DNA of 60,400 bases from Halobacteriovorax sp. (lineage in GTDB: Bacteria > Bdellovibrionota > Bacteriovoracia > Bacteriovoracales > Bacteriovoracaceae): the NCBI GenBank assembly GCA_002720865.1, contig PBIO01000010.1, positions 65,393 through 125,792 of the forward strand, read 5' to 3'. A program made the position numbers and the translations under genes. Within the stretch, counting starts at the first letter, position 1, and every line of letters starts with the position of its first letter. Positions 40,140 to 48,190 of this stretch are shown one piece after another. Below the pieces are notes generated by a model. It worked only from the letters and a program-made list of their open reading frames with translations. It did no database searches and was not told where the DNA came from.

Positions 40140-40736
40140 ATGAATAAAAAATTTATAACTAGCGATTGGAAGTTTACTGGTGTCGTTTATGACCAAAAAA
40201 AAGCGATGCACAGGTGCGATTTGTGCAAAGGAAAAAACTTACGCTATCAATACGAGATAGTGAGCTCTTTAGGTGAAGTTAAGAGGGTAGGGTCTAGTTG
40301 TATTTTAAAGTTTCAGGTTAAGTTTAGTTTTCCCAATTCTGATTTTCTTATTACAGAGCAGGATAAAAGGAAATATCTTCATAGAATCGCGAAAAGACTT
40401 ACTGATAGAGAAAACTTCAAACTCGCAACTCAATCCCTGGAGAAACTGATCCAGGCCGATGACAAAATAGAAGATGATTTTCCTCTGAAGCAATATAGGA
40501 AGAAGCAAAAGCTTGGGCCGAAATTCTTGAATTTTCTATTTTGGAGATTCAAGGCCAACAATATCCAAATCGAAAGAAATTGGTTTAACCTCGATCTTTC
40601 AACGAAGAAGAGGAAGGAAGAGTTTTATGATCTTCTCGATTTTCAAGCATTGGGCCTTGCAAAGTGTAACGGTTTTCAATCATCAGTTATGGAAGAATAT
40701 ATCAAACATAATAAAGCGAAACAGGAGAACGCATGA
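40140..40736 (+). CDS. Cytoplasmic protein with an N-terminal zinc-finger-like motif
   Basis: 198 residues. H-R-C-D-L-C (residues about 24-29) with a further cysteine in V-G-S-S-C suggests a small zinc site. The remainder is basic and helical. The start is ATG 40140 (AAGGTCAATT upstream, weak). Overlaps the next gene by 4 bases. DNA or RNA binding is plausible but not shown. Confidence 0.5.
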   Translation: MNKKFITSDWKFTGVVYDQKKAMHRCDLCKGKNLRYQYEIVSSLGEVKRVGSSCILKFQVKFSFPNSDFLITEQDKRKYLHRIAKRLTDRENFKLATQSLEKLIQADDKIEDDFPLKQYRKKQKLGPKFLNFLFWRFKANNIQIERNWFNLDLSTKKRKEEFYDLLDFQALGLAKCNGFQSSVMEEYIKHNKAKQENA

Positions 40737-41140
40737 GCACCGACAAGTTTCTTGAAGAAAAGCATTTTCAAATATTAGGACATCTTGCTGTTACTGATTT
40801 TATCAATGGAGAGAAAAAATGGATCTTTGAAAATGGGATCACTGTAGATGTTTATGAAAAGGGTAAAGTCAGCAAGTGTTGTGGAGTGAGTGACGATTAT
40901 TACGCCGTATATTTTGGAATACTGGACTTAGGTTTTTCGATTGTTATTTCTATGAATGAAGATCGTAATTATATGAATCTGTATATGCCCAGTGAAGATC
41001 ACGGAAGTGGAATTAAGTTAGACCCTGTTATACCTGACAAAATTGTAAATTTACTTCATCCCTTACTAGAAAAAATATTATCTGAAAACTATGAACAATT
41101 AGGATTCGTTCTATCTGAATCCGGTGCCGAAAAAGGATAA
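40733..41140 (+). CDS. Hypothetical protein of 135 residues
   Basis: ATGA overlap with the previous stop; AGGAGAACGC is the ribosome site. Mixed alpha/beta, acidic, one C-C pair (S-K-C-C-G-V). No family recognised. Confidence 0.5.
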   Translation: MSTDKFLEEKHFQILGHLAVTDFINGEKKWIFENGITVDVYEKGKVSKCCGVSDDYYAVYFGILDLGFSIVISMNEDRNYMNLYMPSEDHGSGIKLDPVIPDKIVNLLHPLLEKILSENYEQLGFVLSESGAEKG

Positions 41141-41148
41141 GGTGTTTT

Positions 41149-41550
41149 ATGAATTATTTAAAAAATAACGAGAGAAGGGTAGACGAGTCTACATTTAATC
41201 GACTTTCTCAGCTATCCGGATTGAATGAGTGTATAGGTTTTCTTTTAGAAAATAGGGGAGCTCACGATCCTGAAAGTCTAGTGGAAAATTGCCGGGCCAT
41301 TACTCATTACTCAGTGACTGCAATGGAATATGCCTCAAGGGCCCTTATCGGAATAGGGGATGTTACTCAAAAGAGAGTTGATGAGCTGATGACAGAAACC
41401 AAGGCGAGAGTTTTAAAGCTCGATTCAAGGGAAGTCATCTTATTAAAGGCCACTGGCTATGAAATGGAGATGTTTTTGCCAAGGCCAAACAAGTTATTAT
41501 TGGTTAAGGACGCAAAAACCCCTTTATGGAGCTCAGAACCGCGAGCGTAG
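41149..41550 (+). CDS. Hypothetical helical protein of 133 residues
   Basis: AAGGATAAGG precedes ATG 41149. Helical throughout, with N-C-R-A-I-T-H-Y near the centre; no known domain. Confidence 0.5.
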   Translation: MNYLKNNERRVDESTFNRLSQLSGLNECIGFLLENRGAHDPESLVENCRAITHYSVTAMEYASRALIGIGDVTQKRVDELMTETKARVLKLDSREVILLKATGYEMEMFLPRPNKLLLVKDAKTPLWSSEPRA

Positions 41551-41633
41551 AGAAGGTAGATTCAATTTCCAGTTTAGCGATTGGGCTTAAAGTTTCTTGT
41601 GGGATCCCGATTAGGACCTACAATGAGGTTTTT

Positions 41634-41846
41634 ATGAACGAATTAAGTGAAGAGAAAAGAAAATCTCTTAAAGCAGTCCAGGATATGTACCTGAAGATTG
41701 ATACTAAGAACGTAGATGATTACGAGTACCTGGATAAGTCAGTTTCAGAGATTACTGATCCGGACACAACAGATTTAGAAGTAAAACGCCTTATGGATGA
41801 ATTTGAAGAGAGATTTTACTCCAAAAACACCAGGAATGTGGCGTAA
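41634..41846 (+). CDS. Small charged protein of 70 residues
   Basis: ATG 41634 with AATGAGG upstream is chosen over an in-frame ATG at 41526 that lies inside the preceding gene. Helical, acidic, unknown role. Confidence 0.45.
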   Translation: MNELSEEKRKSLKAVQDMYLKIDTKNVDDYEYLDKSVSEITDPDTTDLEVKRLMDEFEERFYSKNTRNVA

Positions 41847-41900
41847 CTATATTGAATGTTTTGAATTTGAAAATTTTAACTAAAGGGAAAATAGAAGATT

Positions 41901-42021
41901 ACCGAAAAATAATTATCACATACGGGGTTCGCCTCTCGTATGCGTGCCAAAGGGGGTGAGTTTAGTTTTCACCAACGTGCCTCGCCCCCTTCATGTTATC
42001 TCCCAGAAAATTATTTTCGGT
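41901..42021 (+). ncRNA. Candidate structured RNA or regulatory region
   Basis: Outer stem: ACCGAAAAATAATT (41901-41914) pairs with AATTATTTTCGGT (42009-42021) with one bulged A. Inside it are hairpin CATACG/CGTATG (41919-41924/41937-41942) closing a TTCG-like loop, and stem AAGGGGG/CCCCCTT (41950-41956/41985-41991) with a further TGA/TCA extension. The result is a three-way junction of about 120 nt in a gene-free gap. It could be a non-coding RNA, a leader, or a replication-related structure. Confidence 0.45.
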
Positions 42022-42042
42022 CATTTCACCACTCCCCTTTTT

Positions 42043-42066
42043 CCCCTCATAAGAGTCCTTATAGGG
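42043..42066 (+). terminator. Hairpin upstream of the zinc-ribbon gene
   Basis: CCCCTCATAAG pairs with CTTATAGGGG around AGTC with one bulged C. No T-run follows on the plus strand, while CTTTTTC lies on its 5' side, so as a terminator it would work better on the minus strand. Confidence 0.3.
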
Positions 42067-42091
42067 GGTAAGACAAGTTAAGTGAGGAATA

Positions 42092-42493
42092 ATGAGTAAA
42101 GTGAAAAAAATTAACTGCCCAAACTGCTCTTACAAAGTTTCAGTTAATATTTATTCATTTGATAAGAAGCAAGATAATGAAGACTCTTGCCCGGCCTGTG
42201 GATGTACATTTAGTTTTGTAACTACTGTAAAAATTGAAAACAAGAATATATTACTTTTAGATAAAAAAGGTCCACTAAGAGGAAAGGTTACAAGCTGGAA
42301 TAAGAAAACAAAGACCGGAGTATTAAAAGCTCTTAATGGTAAATCATATTCTATTAACTCAGATTCCTTTGAGTATTATCTACCCGTCATCAAGGGAAAT
42401 ACTAAAGTTGTTTTTAAGTTATGCGGAGAAAGCGTTAAATGCGTTATTCCCACTCAAACAGACGATTGGAGTGGCGGAGGTAGAGGGTTTTAA
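42092..42493 (+). CDS. Zinc-ribbon plus cold-shock-like domain protein
   Basis: GTGAGGAATA precedes ATG 42092. C-P-N-C (residues 7-10) and C-P-A-C-G-C (31-36) form a zinc ribbon. From residue about 58, L-R-G-K-V-T-S-W-N-K-K-T-K-T-G-V and later G-N-T-K-V-V-F-K resemble a cold-shock (OB-fold) domain. Such a pair would bind RNA or single-stranded DNA. It shares an A with the next ATG. Confidence 0.6.
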   Translation: MSKVKKINCPNCSYKVSVNIYSFDKKQDNEDSCPACGCTFSFVTTVKIENKNILLLDKKGPLRGKVTSWNKKTKTGVLKALNGKSYSINSDSFEYYLPVIKGNTKVVFKLCGESVKCVIPTQTDDWSGGGRGF

Positions 42494-42717
42494 TGATGAA
42501 ATATATAAATCTCTATTTAGCGCCCCCTATAATCTTGTTCAGTTTAACCGGCGTACTTATAAATGAGTTTTTTTATGTTCTTAAAGCGACGGACATTAAT
42601 GCCGGCGAAAAGCTCTTTTCACTCCCATTGTTAGGGATCCTCTCGCAGGTTGTTTTGTTTTACGCTCAAAAGGCCCTAAAGGAATATCTGAAAGAAACCT
42701 TCAACTTTGAATTATAG
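42493..42717 (+). CDS. Small membrane protein
   Basis: 74 residues with two hydrophobic segments (L-A-P-P-I-I-L-F-S-L-T-G-V-L-I and L-F-S-L-P-L-L-G-I-L-S-Q-V-V-L-F). Starts at ATG 42493 overlapping the previous stop (or the second ATG at 42496). Function unknown. Confidence 0.5.
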   Translation: MMKYINLYLAPPIILFSLTGVLINEFFYVLKATDINAGEKLFSLPLLGILSQVVLFYAQKALKEYLKETFNFEL

Positions 42718-42719
42718 AG

Positions 42720-43145
42720 ATGAGTAGCAGAAATAATTATTGGTCGGAATTTTCACTTAGCTTTCAGGGCTATATAGTCACATGCTTAAAGATCCAGGAA
42801 GGTTTTTCTCAAACTGATGTTGGAGAGCTTCTATCTATGGATCAGGGATCCATTTCTAGATTAGAAAAAAGAGAGCAAGGAAGTGATATATATAACGGGA
42901 TAATATTAATCCTACATGTCTACTTTCCGGATGTTTCTATCATGCAATTTTTGGATCCAGAATTTATTCAGGAGTTTCACAATTCCTTCTTGGATAAATA
43001 CAAACCTACTACCTACCGAGCAAGACAACTCAATGAAAGAGCTCAGCGTTTAATTTCTGATTCGACAAAAATCAAAAAAATCAATTTTAGATTAGTGAAT
43101 CCCCAGAAAAAGTTAAGGTCGGATCACTCGGAGAATAATCAATGA
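42720..43145 (+). CDS. XRE-family transcription regulator
   Basis: 141 residues. F-S-Q-T-D-V-G-E-L-L-S-M-D-Q-G-S-I-S-R-L-E (residues about 29-49) is a classic helix-turn-helix of the XRE/Cro family. The C-terminal half is basic. Candidate regulator for the palindromic sites in this element. Starts two bases after the preceding stop. Confidence 0.75.
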   Translation: MSSRNNYWSEFSLSFQGYIVTCLKIQEGFSQTDVGELLSMDQGSISRLEKREQGSDIYNGIILILHVYFPDVSIMQFLDPEFIQEFHNSFLDKYKPTTYRARQLNERAQRLISDSTKIKKINFRLVNPQKKLRSDHSENNQ

Positions 43146-43193
43146 GGTCCAACAGGATAAAGAAATCTTTATCTTAAGTAAGGGTTTTATAAA

Positions 43194-43211
43194 ACTTACA
43201 TGTATGTAAGT
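43194..43211. promoter_or_regulatory. Palindromic operator ACTTACAT-GT-ATGTAAGT
   Basis: Perfect 8-bp arms around a 2-bp centre, 20 bp upstream of ATG 43231, with additional TAAG/CTTA half-sites near 43176-43182. It probably binds a dimeric regulator controlling the next gene. Confidence 0.55.
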
Positions 43212-43230
43212 ATATTAGTTTGGAGAGAAA

Positions 43231-43692
43231 ATGTACGAAATAACGGTTGTTGGTTGCACCAAGGCCCTGTTTACTAAACTTGTAAACGAGATCAAGGATC
43301 CAAATATTTATATTTATATTTCAAAATTTGATGACTTTGAATCTGCTTTTAACTACGCAAAGGGTAAAGATAATCTTCATATTATGATTTCTGAATTTTA
43401 TGTAAAAGGACTTACGCTTTCAACAATGATCTCAAGATACGCAAAACAAAAAGGCATGATACTTCCCTACTTTGTTTGTTTCACTAGGCTAAAGAAATTC
43501 CCCCTCATCCGTTATATTCCTGCCAATCCCGATTCTGTTTTTAAAAAGAACGATTCGCAAAAAGTAGTAGAAGAAGTTAGAAGATATTTTGAAATTCTTT
43601 ATAGATCACAGTTTGAAGAAGCTGAAAGACAGGACAAGGAAAAAGTCGATAACAACAAGCTTAATCAAGAAATTGATGAAAAAACTCACTAA
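43231..43692 (+). CDS. Receiver-like (pseudo-receiver) protein
   Basis: TTGGAGAGAAA precedes ATG 43231. The alternating strand/helix order (I-T-V-V-G-C, I-Y-I-Y-I-S-K-F, H-I-M-I-S-E-F, Y-F-V-C-F-T, V-F-K-K) resembles the CheY fold, including a T and a K near the usual switch positions. The phospho-acceptor aspartate appears replaced by S-E, and one of the N-terminal acidic residues is missing. If a receiver, it is probably not phosphorylated. Length 153 with a charged coiled tail. Confidence 0.4.
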   Translation: MYEITVVGCTKALFTKLVNEIKDPNIYIYISKFDDFESAFNYAKGKDNLHIMISEFYVKGLTLSTMISRYAKQKGMILPYFVCFTRLKKFPLIRYIPANPDSVFKKNDSQKVVEEVRRYFEILYRSQFEEAERQDKEKVDNNKLNQEIDEKTH

Positions 43693-43750
43693 AAGACTGA
43701 TAATCTACTAATACACCACTTCCCTAGCAATTCTAATCATGGAGGATTAG

Positions 43751-44299
43751 ATGATCGAGTTTGTAAATTGGTTAGCTCATAAAAATGAACTTCTTAGGGC
43801 CGTTTGTTTTGCCTCGTCCATTTATTTTTTAAGGTTGGCCGTGAAGGATCTTGTATTCTTAGATAGTGACGGGGCTAGATTATACAATTCATTTAAAAAT
43901 ATGATGAATCCCTTTAAGCGAATACTTTATGTCGCCAAAGTTCTCTACTCCACTCACTTTAAAGGTAAAAAAACAGAGGTAAAAGGCAACCCTGCGAGTT
44001 TTGAAAGAGAAAAAAAGCTCGATTTAGAAATGAGGTTTTTAGAGCACGGTCCCTCACCTTCTCACTATAATAAAATGCTATCAGCGAAAAAGGTTATCGC
44101 ATGGGTCACTCTTTGTTTTGAGTTTGCTACCCTAACTCTTCTTTTTACAATTGGAGGCCTAACTGAGATATTTGGCTCCCTTACTCCCTGGATAAACTTT
44201 TTTGCCTCAATCTATTTGTTATTTTTTATCTTGATTATCGTTATAGGGATACTGGCAGGAATTTACACCTATGACTTTGTTATGAAGGATATGGAGTAA
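43751..44299 (+). CDS. Integral membrane protein
   Basis: ATGGAGGATTAG precedes ATG 43751. 182 residues with a hydrophobic N-terminal segment (about 15-30) and two long membrane helices near the C-terminus (about 115-140 and 150-175). No family recognised. Confidence 0.5.
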   Translation: MIEFVNWLAHKNELLRAVCFASSIYFLRLAVKDLVFLDSDGARLYNSFKNMMNPFKRILYVAKVLYSTHFKGKKTEVKGNPASFEREKKLDLEMRFLEHGPSPSHYNKMLSAKKVIAWVTLCFEFATLTLLFTIGGLTEIFGSLTPWINFFASIYLLFFILIIVIGILAGIYTYDFVMKDME

Positions 44300-44342
44300 T
44301 AAGGTATAATCAGTCCAAATATAAAAACATCGAGAATAAGTT

Positions 44343-44627
44343 ATGGCCTTTAGAATAGATATTAAAGACTACATTCCAGAACTACTTTGTCCCCATATAG
44401 ATAAAAAATGTGAGGATACAATCCATGAGGCAAATCTTGAGTTGATGGGTAAATCTAGTATCGGGGATATTGAAATTCAAAATATCGCTAATCAGGTTTT
44501 TACTAAGTCTAAAGTTATGATTATTTGCGACGGAAAAAGTCTAAATGATGCCCTCAAAGATTTTTTAAAGAGGATTAAAGGCTATAGAAGCACCAATAGT
44601 GGTGGTGGAACTGCGGTGATGGGATAA
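44343..44627 (+). CDS. Small hypothetical protein
   Basis: 94 residues, cytoplasmic, with three cysteines in the first 25 residues and one in I-I-C-D. Overlaps the next ATG by one base (TAATG). No ribosome site of note. Confidence 0.45.
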   Translation: MAFRIDIKDYIPELLCPHIDKKCEDTIHEANLELMGKSSIGDIEIQNIANQVFTKSKVMIICDGKSLNDALKDFLKRIKGYRSTNSGGGTAVMG

Positions 44628-45157
44628 TGAAAGTTGAAGATATATTAAAAGGGCTAAAGGATTCTCCTGGAACAACCATCGCAGTTGTTATTGTCGTTGG
44701 GCTGTTCATGATCTTTGTTTCAAAGGTAAAAGGTACTTTAGGTCAAAATCTTACAGCTGACAGATTAAAAGAGCTCACAAAACAGCTAATGGGCCTTTCT
44801 AAAGAAATAGAAGATGAGTTTAAGAGGCTATTAAATAAATACGATGATCCTAAGAAAATGACCCAAGATGAGAAGGATCACCTTTCTGGTCTTATTGTAA
44901 AATACAGAGTTGATTTACATGATTATTCTGTTGGAGCTCATACATATAAACTTTTAAAAGAAGTAGAAGAAAATCATGCCTTCGATCTTAAATGGCTTGT
45001 TAAAGAAAATATCCCCGTTTTAAAAGATATATGCAAAGAGATGGGCTTTTCTGATCCCTTCTCTGAAGAAAGTCTAAAGCGTGTTCACGATGTAGTTTTT
45101 AGGTTTTTGATGGAAGATGAAAGAGAAGAGTACCTTAAATGTTTCCAGGATGATTAA
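44627..45157 (+). CDS. Single-span membrane protein with helical cytoplasmic domain
   Basis: One membrane segment (T-I-A-V-V-I-V-V-G-L-F-M-I-F-V) near residues 17-32, then about 140 residues of helical charged sequence. Follows its neighbour by TAATG coupling. Unknown role. Confidence 0.5.
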   Translation: MKVEDILKGLKDSPGTTIAVVIVVGLFMIFVSKVKGTLGQNLTADRLKELTKQLMGLSKEIEDEFKRLLNKYDDPKKMTQDEKDHLSGLIVKYRVDLHDYSVGAHTYKLLKEVEENHAFDLKWLVKENIPVLKDICKEMGFSDPFSEESLKRVHDVVFRFLMEDEREEYLKCFQDD

Positions 45158-45158
45158 T

Positions 45159-45632
45159 ATGAAGTATTTGGCCTTAATTCCCCTACTCTTTTTATTTCAG
45201 TCCTGTGAAGAAACAAGTGTTAAAGAATCCAAAATCAGATCCTCCTTTATGATAACCGAGGCAAATTTACGAAAATACAATAGGGAAGAACGTGGGAAGT
45301 TTATTGATTTCACCTTTAACGAGAAACTTAAAGGTGGCCACGGGGTTATCGGTAAGATTTCTTTTTTAAACACTGATAACGAAAACATAAAGTGTGAGTT
45401 TTGGATCAGCGGAGATAGACTTATCCCAAAAAACACCGAATCTATGAATCTATTTGTCTATTGTGACGGTACACATCGAAATCACGACAGATGGAGTGAG
45501 ATAGATAAAAAGATTAATATTGAAACCTTGAGAGAAATGACCATTGATTACATATATATTGGGAGTAGATCGCCCTCAGACATAAATCGTGACGATTACG
45601 CCTGGGTGCAATACCACCGCAAATATCAATAA
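45159..45632 (+). CDS. Lipoprotein of unknown function
   Basis: ATG 45159 is preferred to ATG 45117 because it begins directly with a lipoprotein signal (lipobox L-F-Q-S-C, Cys16). The mature beta-rich domain has about 140 residues and includes two further cysteines. The last gene before promoter copy 3. Confidence 0.6.
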   Translation: MKYLALIPLLFLFQSCEETSVKESKIRSSFMITEANLRKYNREERGKFIDFTFNEKLKGGHGVIGKISFLNTDNENIKCEFWISGDRLIPKNTESMNLFVYCDGTHRNHDRWSEIDKKINIETLREMTIDYIYIGSRSPSDINRDDYAWVQYHRKYQ

Positions 45633-45650
45633 CTTTTTTATTTTAAGGCC

Positions 45651-45679
45651 TTGACGGTACACGATATGTGTACCATAAT
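45651..45679 (+). promoter_or_regulatory. Repeated regulated promoter, copy 3
   Basis: TTGACG (45651-45656), 17 bp, CATAAT (45674-45679), with operator GGTACAC-GATAT-GTGTACC (45656-45674). The 7-bp arms match copies 1 and 2 while the centre differs. Drives the gene at 45751. Confidence 0.75.
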
Positions 45680-45684
45680 TGATT

Positions 45685-45730
45685 TATAGATAACCCATTA
45701 CCACCCGCGGGAAGTCTATAGTTGACTACT
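45685..45730 (+). ncRNA. Structured 5' leader with TACCACC loop, copy 3
   Basis: TATAGA and CCC (45685-45690, 45694-45696) pair with GGG and TCTATA (45709-45711, 45715-45720) across a 3-by-3 internal loop. The loop is ATTACCACCCGC, identical to copy 2. TTGACTACTACC follows. The stem sequence differs from the other copies while pairing is kept. Confidence 0.6.
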
Positions 45731-45750
45731 ACCCTACACTGGAGGCCTTA

Positions 45751-46896
45751 ATGATAGATTTTGATAATCTCGTTAGTATTCAAATTGAAATAGACCTTAA
45801 AATTAAAAATTTTGCACTTGAATGGTCAGAAAAGATGGACAGATTAACCATTAAAAGTGGAGAGGATGGTTTTCAGTTTGATGATTTAACACTCACTGCA
45901 AATTTTACTGATAATGACGAAAATCTCCTTTTAGAGATCATAAATGACGGAAGTATTGCTCATATTATAACTGACCACTACAAAGGAAAGGATTTTGCTT
46001 CCCTTTTACCTGAAGGGATGAAATTCCTAAGCCCATCTAGTGAAATAGTTGTCGAGGCCGAAATAATTTCTAGTTCCGATCCACAGGCATGTTCAGAGTT
46101 AGCGATAGTCCCCAATAAAGAAAGACTAGACGAAGCACTGGACGGATTTTTAGGAAAAGAAATCTATGATTATGGAACGATTCCTAAATCAAAAGAAGAA
46201 GCAAGAGAAGCTATTTTAGATATGGATAATCATAAGTCTGATACGAGCGATAAACTCACGACTCTTTACAAATTAGATAAGAAACTAACTGAGGCCAGAG
46301 AAGTAATTGAAGAGAAAATTAACCGTCTTAGAAGTAGGGCAAATAGGGAGTATGACCACATAGAAAAGCTCTCGGCTAAAACTCCTGAAGGTAAAATTAG
46401 AAATAAAAAATATCAAATTTTAATTTCCAAGGAGAGGCTCGATAAGCAAATCGCAAAGCTTTCAGAAATTAAAGACTCCCGCCCTAGAAGAGGAGAAGAC
46501 GGTAAAAAGATTTTTAAAATCATGGACCAGGAAGAAAAGATCAAGAAGACTCAAAAACTTATTGATAGGTACGAGCTCGATCTATGGAATCTTTATCAAA
46601 AAAATCCAAATGAAGATGATCGTATCTCCTTTAATGAGCGTTCTCATATCTGCGGAGATTGCGGAAAGTTTGCATCAGACAACGCCCTCGATCTTAGTAT
46701 GGATGAGTGCGAGCATTGTGGAAGTTTAAATTGGGCAAGCCCAAACTGGCTTACTACAGGGGGAAATGAAGGCGTTGATATTTTTCTAAAAGATGCTAAA
46801 AATTTGAAGCTCTCCCCTCTTGGCCTTCTTTTAAAATGGAAAGACTTACCTGAAGAGTTCTTCTCAATCGTTAAAGACATGGATAAATCAGCTTAA
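45751..46896 (+). CDS. Coiled-coil protein with C-terminal zinc ribbon
   Basis: CTGGAGGCCTTA precedes ATG 45751. 381 residues: an N-terminal mixed domain (about 1-130), a long charged coiled coil (about 150-290), then C-G-D-C-G and C-E-H-C-G, a zinc ribbon near residues 300-335. It is the only gene clearly under promoter copy 3. No named family. Confidence 0.55.
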   Translation: MIDFDNLVSIQIEIDLKIKNFALEWSEKMDRLTIKSGEDGFQFDDLTLTANFTDNDENLLLEIINDGSIAHIITDHYKGKDFASLLPEGMKFLSPSSEIVVEAEIISSSDPQACSELAIVPNKERLDEALDGFLGKEIYDYGTIPKSKEEAREAILDMDNHKSDTSDKLTTLYKLDKKLTEAREVIEEKINRLRSRANREYDHIEKLSAKTPEGKIRNKKYQILISKERLDKQIAKLSEIKDSRPRRGEDGKKIFKIMDQEEKIKKTQKLIDRYELDLWNLYQKNPNEDDRISFNERSHICGDCGKFASDNALDLSMDECEHCGSLNWASPNWLTTGGNEGVDIFLKDAKNLKLSPLGLLLKWKDLPEEFFSIVKDMDKSA

Positions 46897-46928
46897 CTGT
46901 TTATCTCGACGCGATGCTCGGGAATGGA

Positions 46929-46964
46929 TTGACACAAGAATATTACTTTTTTACCCTATTCTTG
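46929..46964 (+). promoter_or_regulatory. Promoter with overlapping inverted repeat
   Basis: TTGACA (46929-46934), 17 bp, TACCCT (46952-46957). CAAGAATA (46935-46942) and TATTCTTG (46957-46964) are perfect 8-bp arms lying over the spacer and -10. Probably a repressible promoter for the gene at 47097. Confidence 0.5.
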
Positions 46965-47096
46965 GTTTTGAAATTTCCGGTCACTCGCGGCCCTGGCTAC
47001 GGCGAAAATTTCTAATTATTCCTAGAAAAGAATTATCAACTTTTTTTAGGCCTTCTTAATGCGAGTAAAGAAAATATGCCAAAAAGGAGTTGATGT

Positions 47097-47567
47097 ATGT
47101 ATTCATCAAAAAACACCCCTGTTAATTTAAAAAAGAAAGCTCGTCTTTTACAAACCAATTTAAAAAATGTGGATAAGGTCGATCTCACTCACTCTAGGTG
47201 CCTTGAAATTGTGTCCCACTTATTGGGTTTTCATAATTGGAGTTACGCCAAAAAAGTTTTAGGCGAAAAAGAATCTGGGGTTAATAACAAAAATGAGATT
47301 TCAACAGTGGGTGATCTCAGAAAGGCCATTTCTGGTTTTAAAGATAGTGCTCCCCTGGACGCTCATTTTTCCTTTAAAACACTTGATTACATTCAAGATA
47401 TTGAAGATGAAGAAACTGAGAGGTTTCAAGAGTTTTCAGTAAACATAGATGAATTTAGTGATAATAGTTTTGTTTCACTGAAGTTAAAGTTAGAGCATGA
47501 AAGTTGTTCTATAGAACCCGGGGCCAGGATAGAAAACCTGAAGGCCGTATTAAGAAGATTCGATTAG
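47097..47567 (+). CDS. Plasmid-type protein with glyoxalase-related N-terminal segment
   Basis: 156 residues. The segment C-L-E-I-V-S-H-L-L-G-F-H-N-W-S-Y-A-K-K-V (about 35-54) resembles a glyoxalase-related helical motif that I recall from plasmid proteins of unknown function. The C-terminal part is acidic and beta-rich. Ribosome site AAAAGGAGTTG. Confidence 0.45.
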   Translation: MYSSKNTPVNLKKKARLLQTNLKNVDKVDLTHSRCLEIVSHLLGFHNWSYAKKVLGEKESGVNNKNEISTVGDLRKAISGFKDSAPLDAHFSFKTLDYIQDIEDEETERFQEFSVNIDEFSDNSFVSLKLKLEHESCSIEPGARIENLKAVLRRFD

Positions 47568-47575
47568 AGGTAAAT

Positions 47576-48082
47576 ATGAGTGATCTTCCAGACGAGGAAA
47601 TTAAGAAACTTGTATCTTCAATTTGTAGAAGGATTAACTCTCTAGAAGAAATAGAGGACCTTAAAAAACTGAACAAAACATGCAAATTGATATGCTCTGA
47701 CTACGAGAGCCTTATTGAGAGAGAGTTTATTACACCCGATTTTAATTTGTTCGATGTTCAAACTGGCTATCACAAGGATGCAAGCTTATTGATCTATCCG
47801 TTGGGTTTTAGCGACTATTTCGGGGGTGGCCTTGGCCACACCCTTTTGAATATTTTTAACAACGGAAGCAATGATGGAAATAGCGAGTCGATGGATCAGA
47901 ACAATAGAGGTCTAATCATTGACTCCTTTTCCTGTTTAAAATCTCTAAAAGAGTTCGCCCAATCAAAGAACGTGGTTTTATTTGAGCGTCTAAAGGCCCT
48001 AGATAAGGATTTTAAGTCGTATTTCGAGAGTATGGACGCACTTCCATACATGGACCTTAATTCGTTTCTATACGATGATTAA
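47576..48082 (+). CDS. Hypothetical acidic protein
   Basis: ATG 47576 with TAGAGGTAAAT upstream is preferred to an in-frame ATG at 47504 inside the preceding gene. 168 residues, helical, with a glycine-rich stretch (F-G-G-G-L-G-H) in the middle. No family recognised. Confidence 0.5.
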   Translation: MSDLPDEEIKKLVSSICRRINSLEEIEDLKKLNKTCKLICSDYESLIEREFITPDFNLFDVQTGYHKDASLLIYPLGFSDYFGGGLGHTLLNIFNNGSNDGNSESMDQNNRGLIIDSFSCLKSLKEFAQSKNVVLFERLKALDKDFKSYFESMDALPYMDLNSFLYDD

Positions 48083-48190
48083 GACCTGTTAAATGTCTGT
48101 TTTCTTATTAAACTTCTGTGAATTGGCTTGATTAAACAGCTCAAGTATTCTCGAGTATCGACCGATAGTTTATCTGAATAGGAGATATTT

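Noticed and set aside
45611..45621. ATACCACCGC near the end of the lipoprotein gene, similar to the leader loop
   Set aside because: No flanking stem of comparable strength and no TGACTACT tail; it is inside coding sequence and just upstream of the real copy 3.
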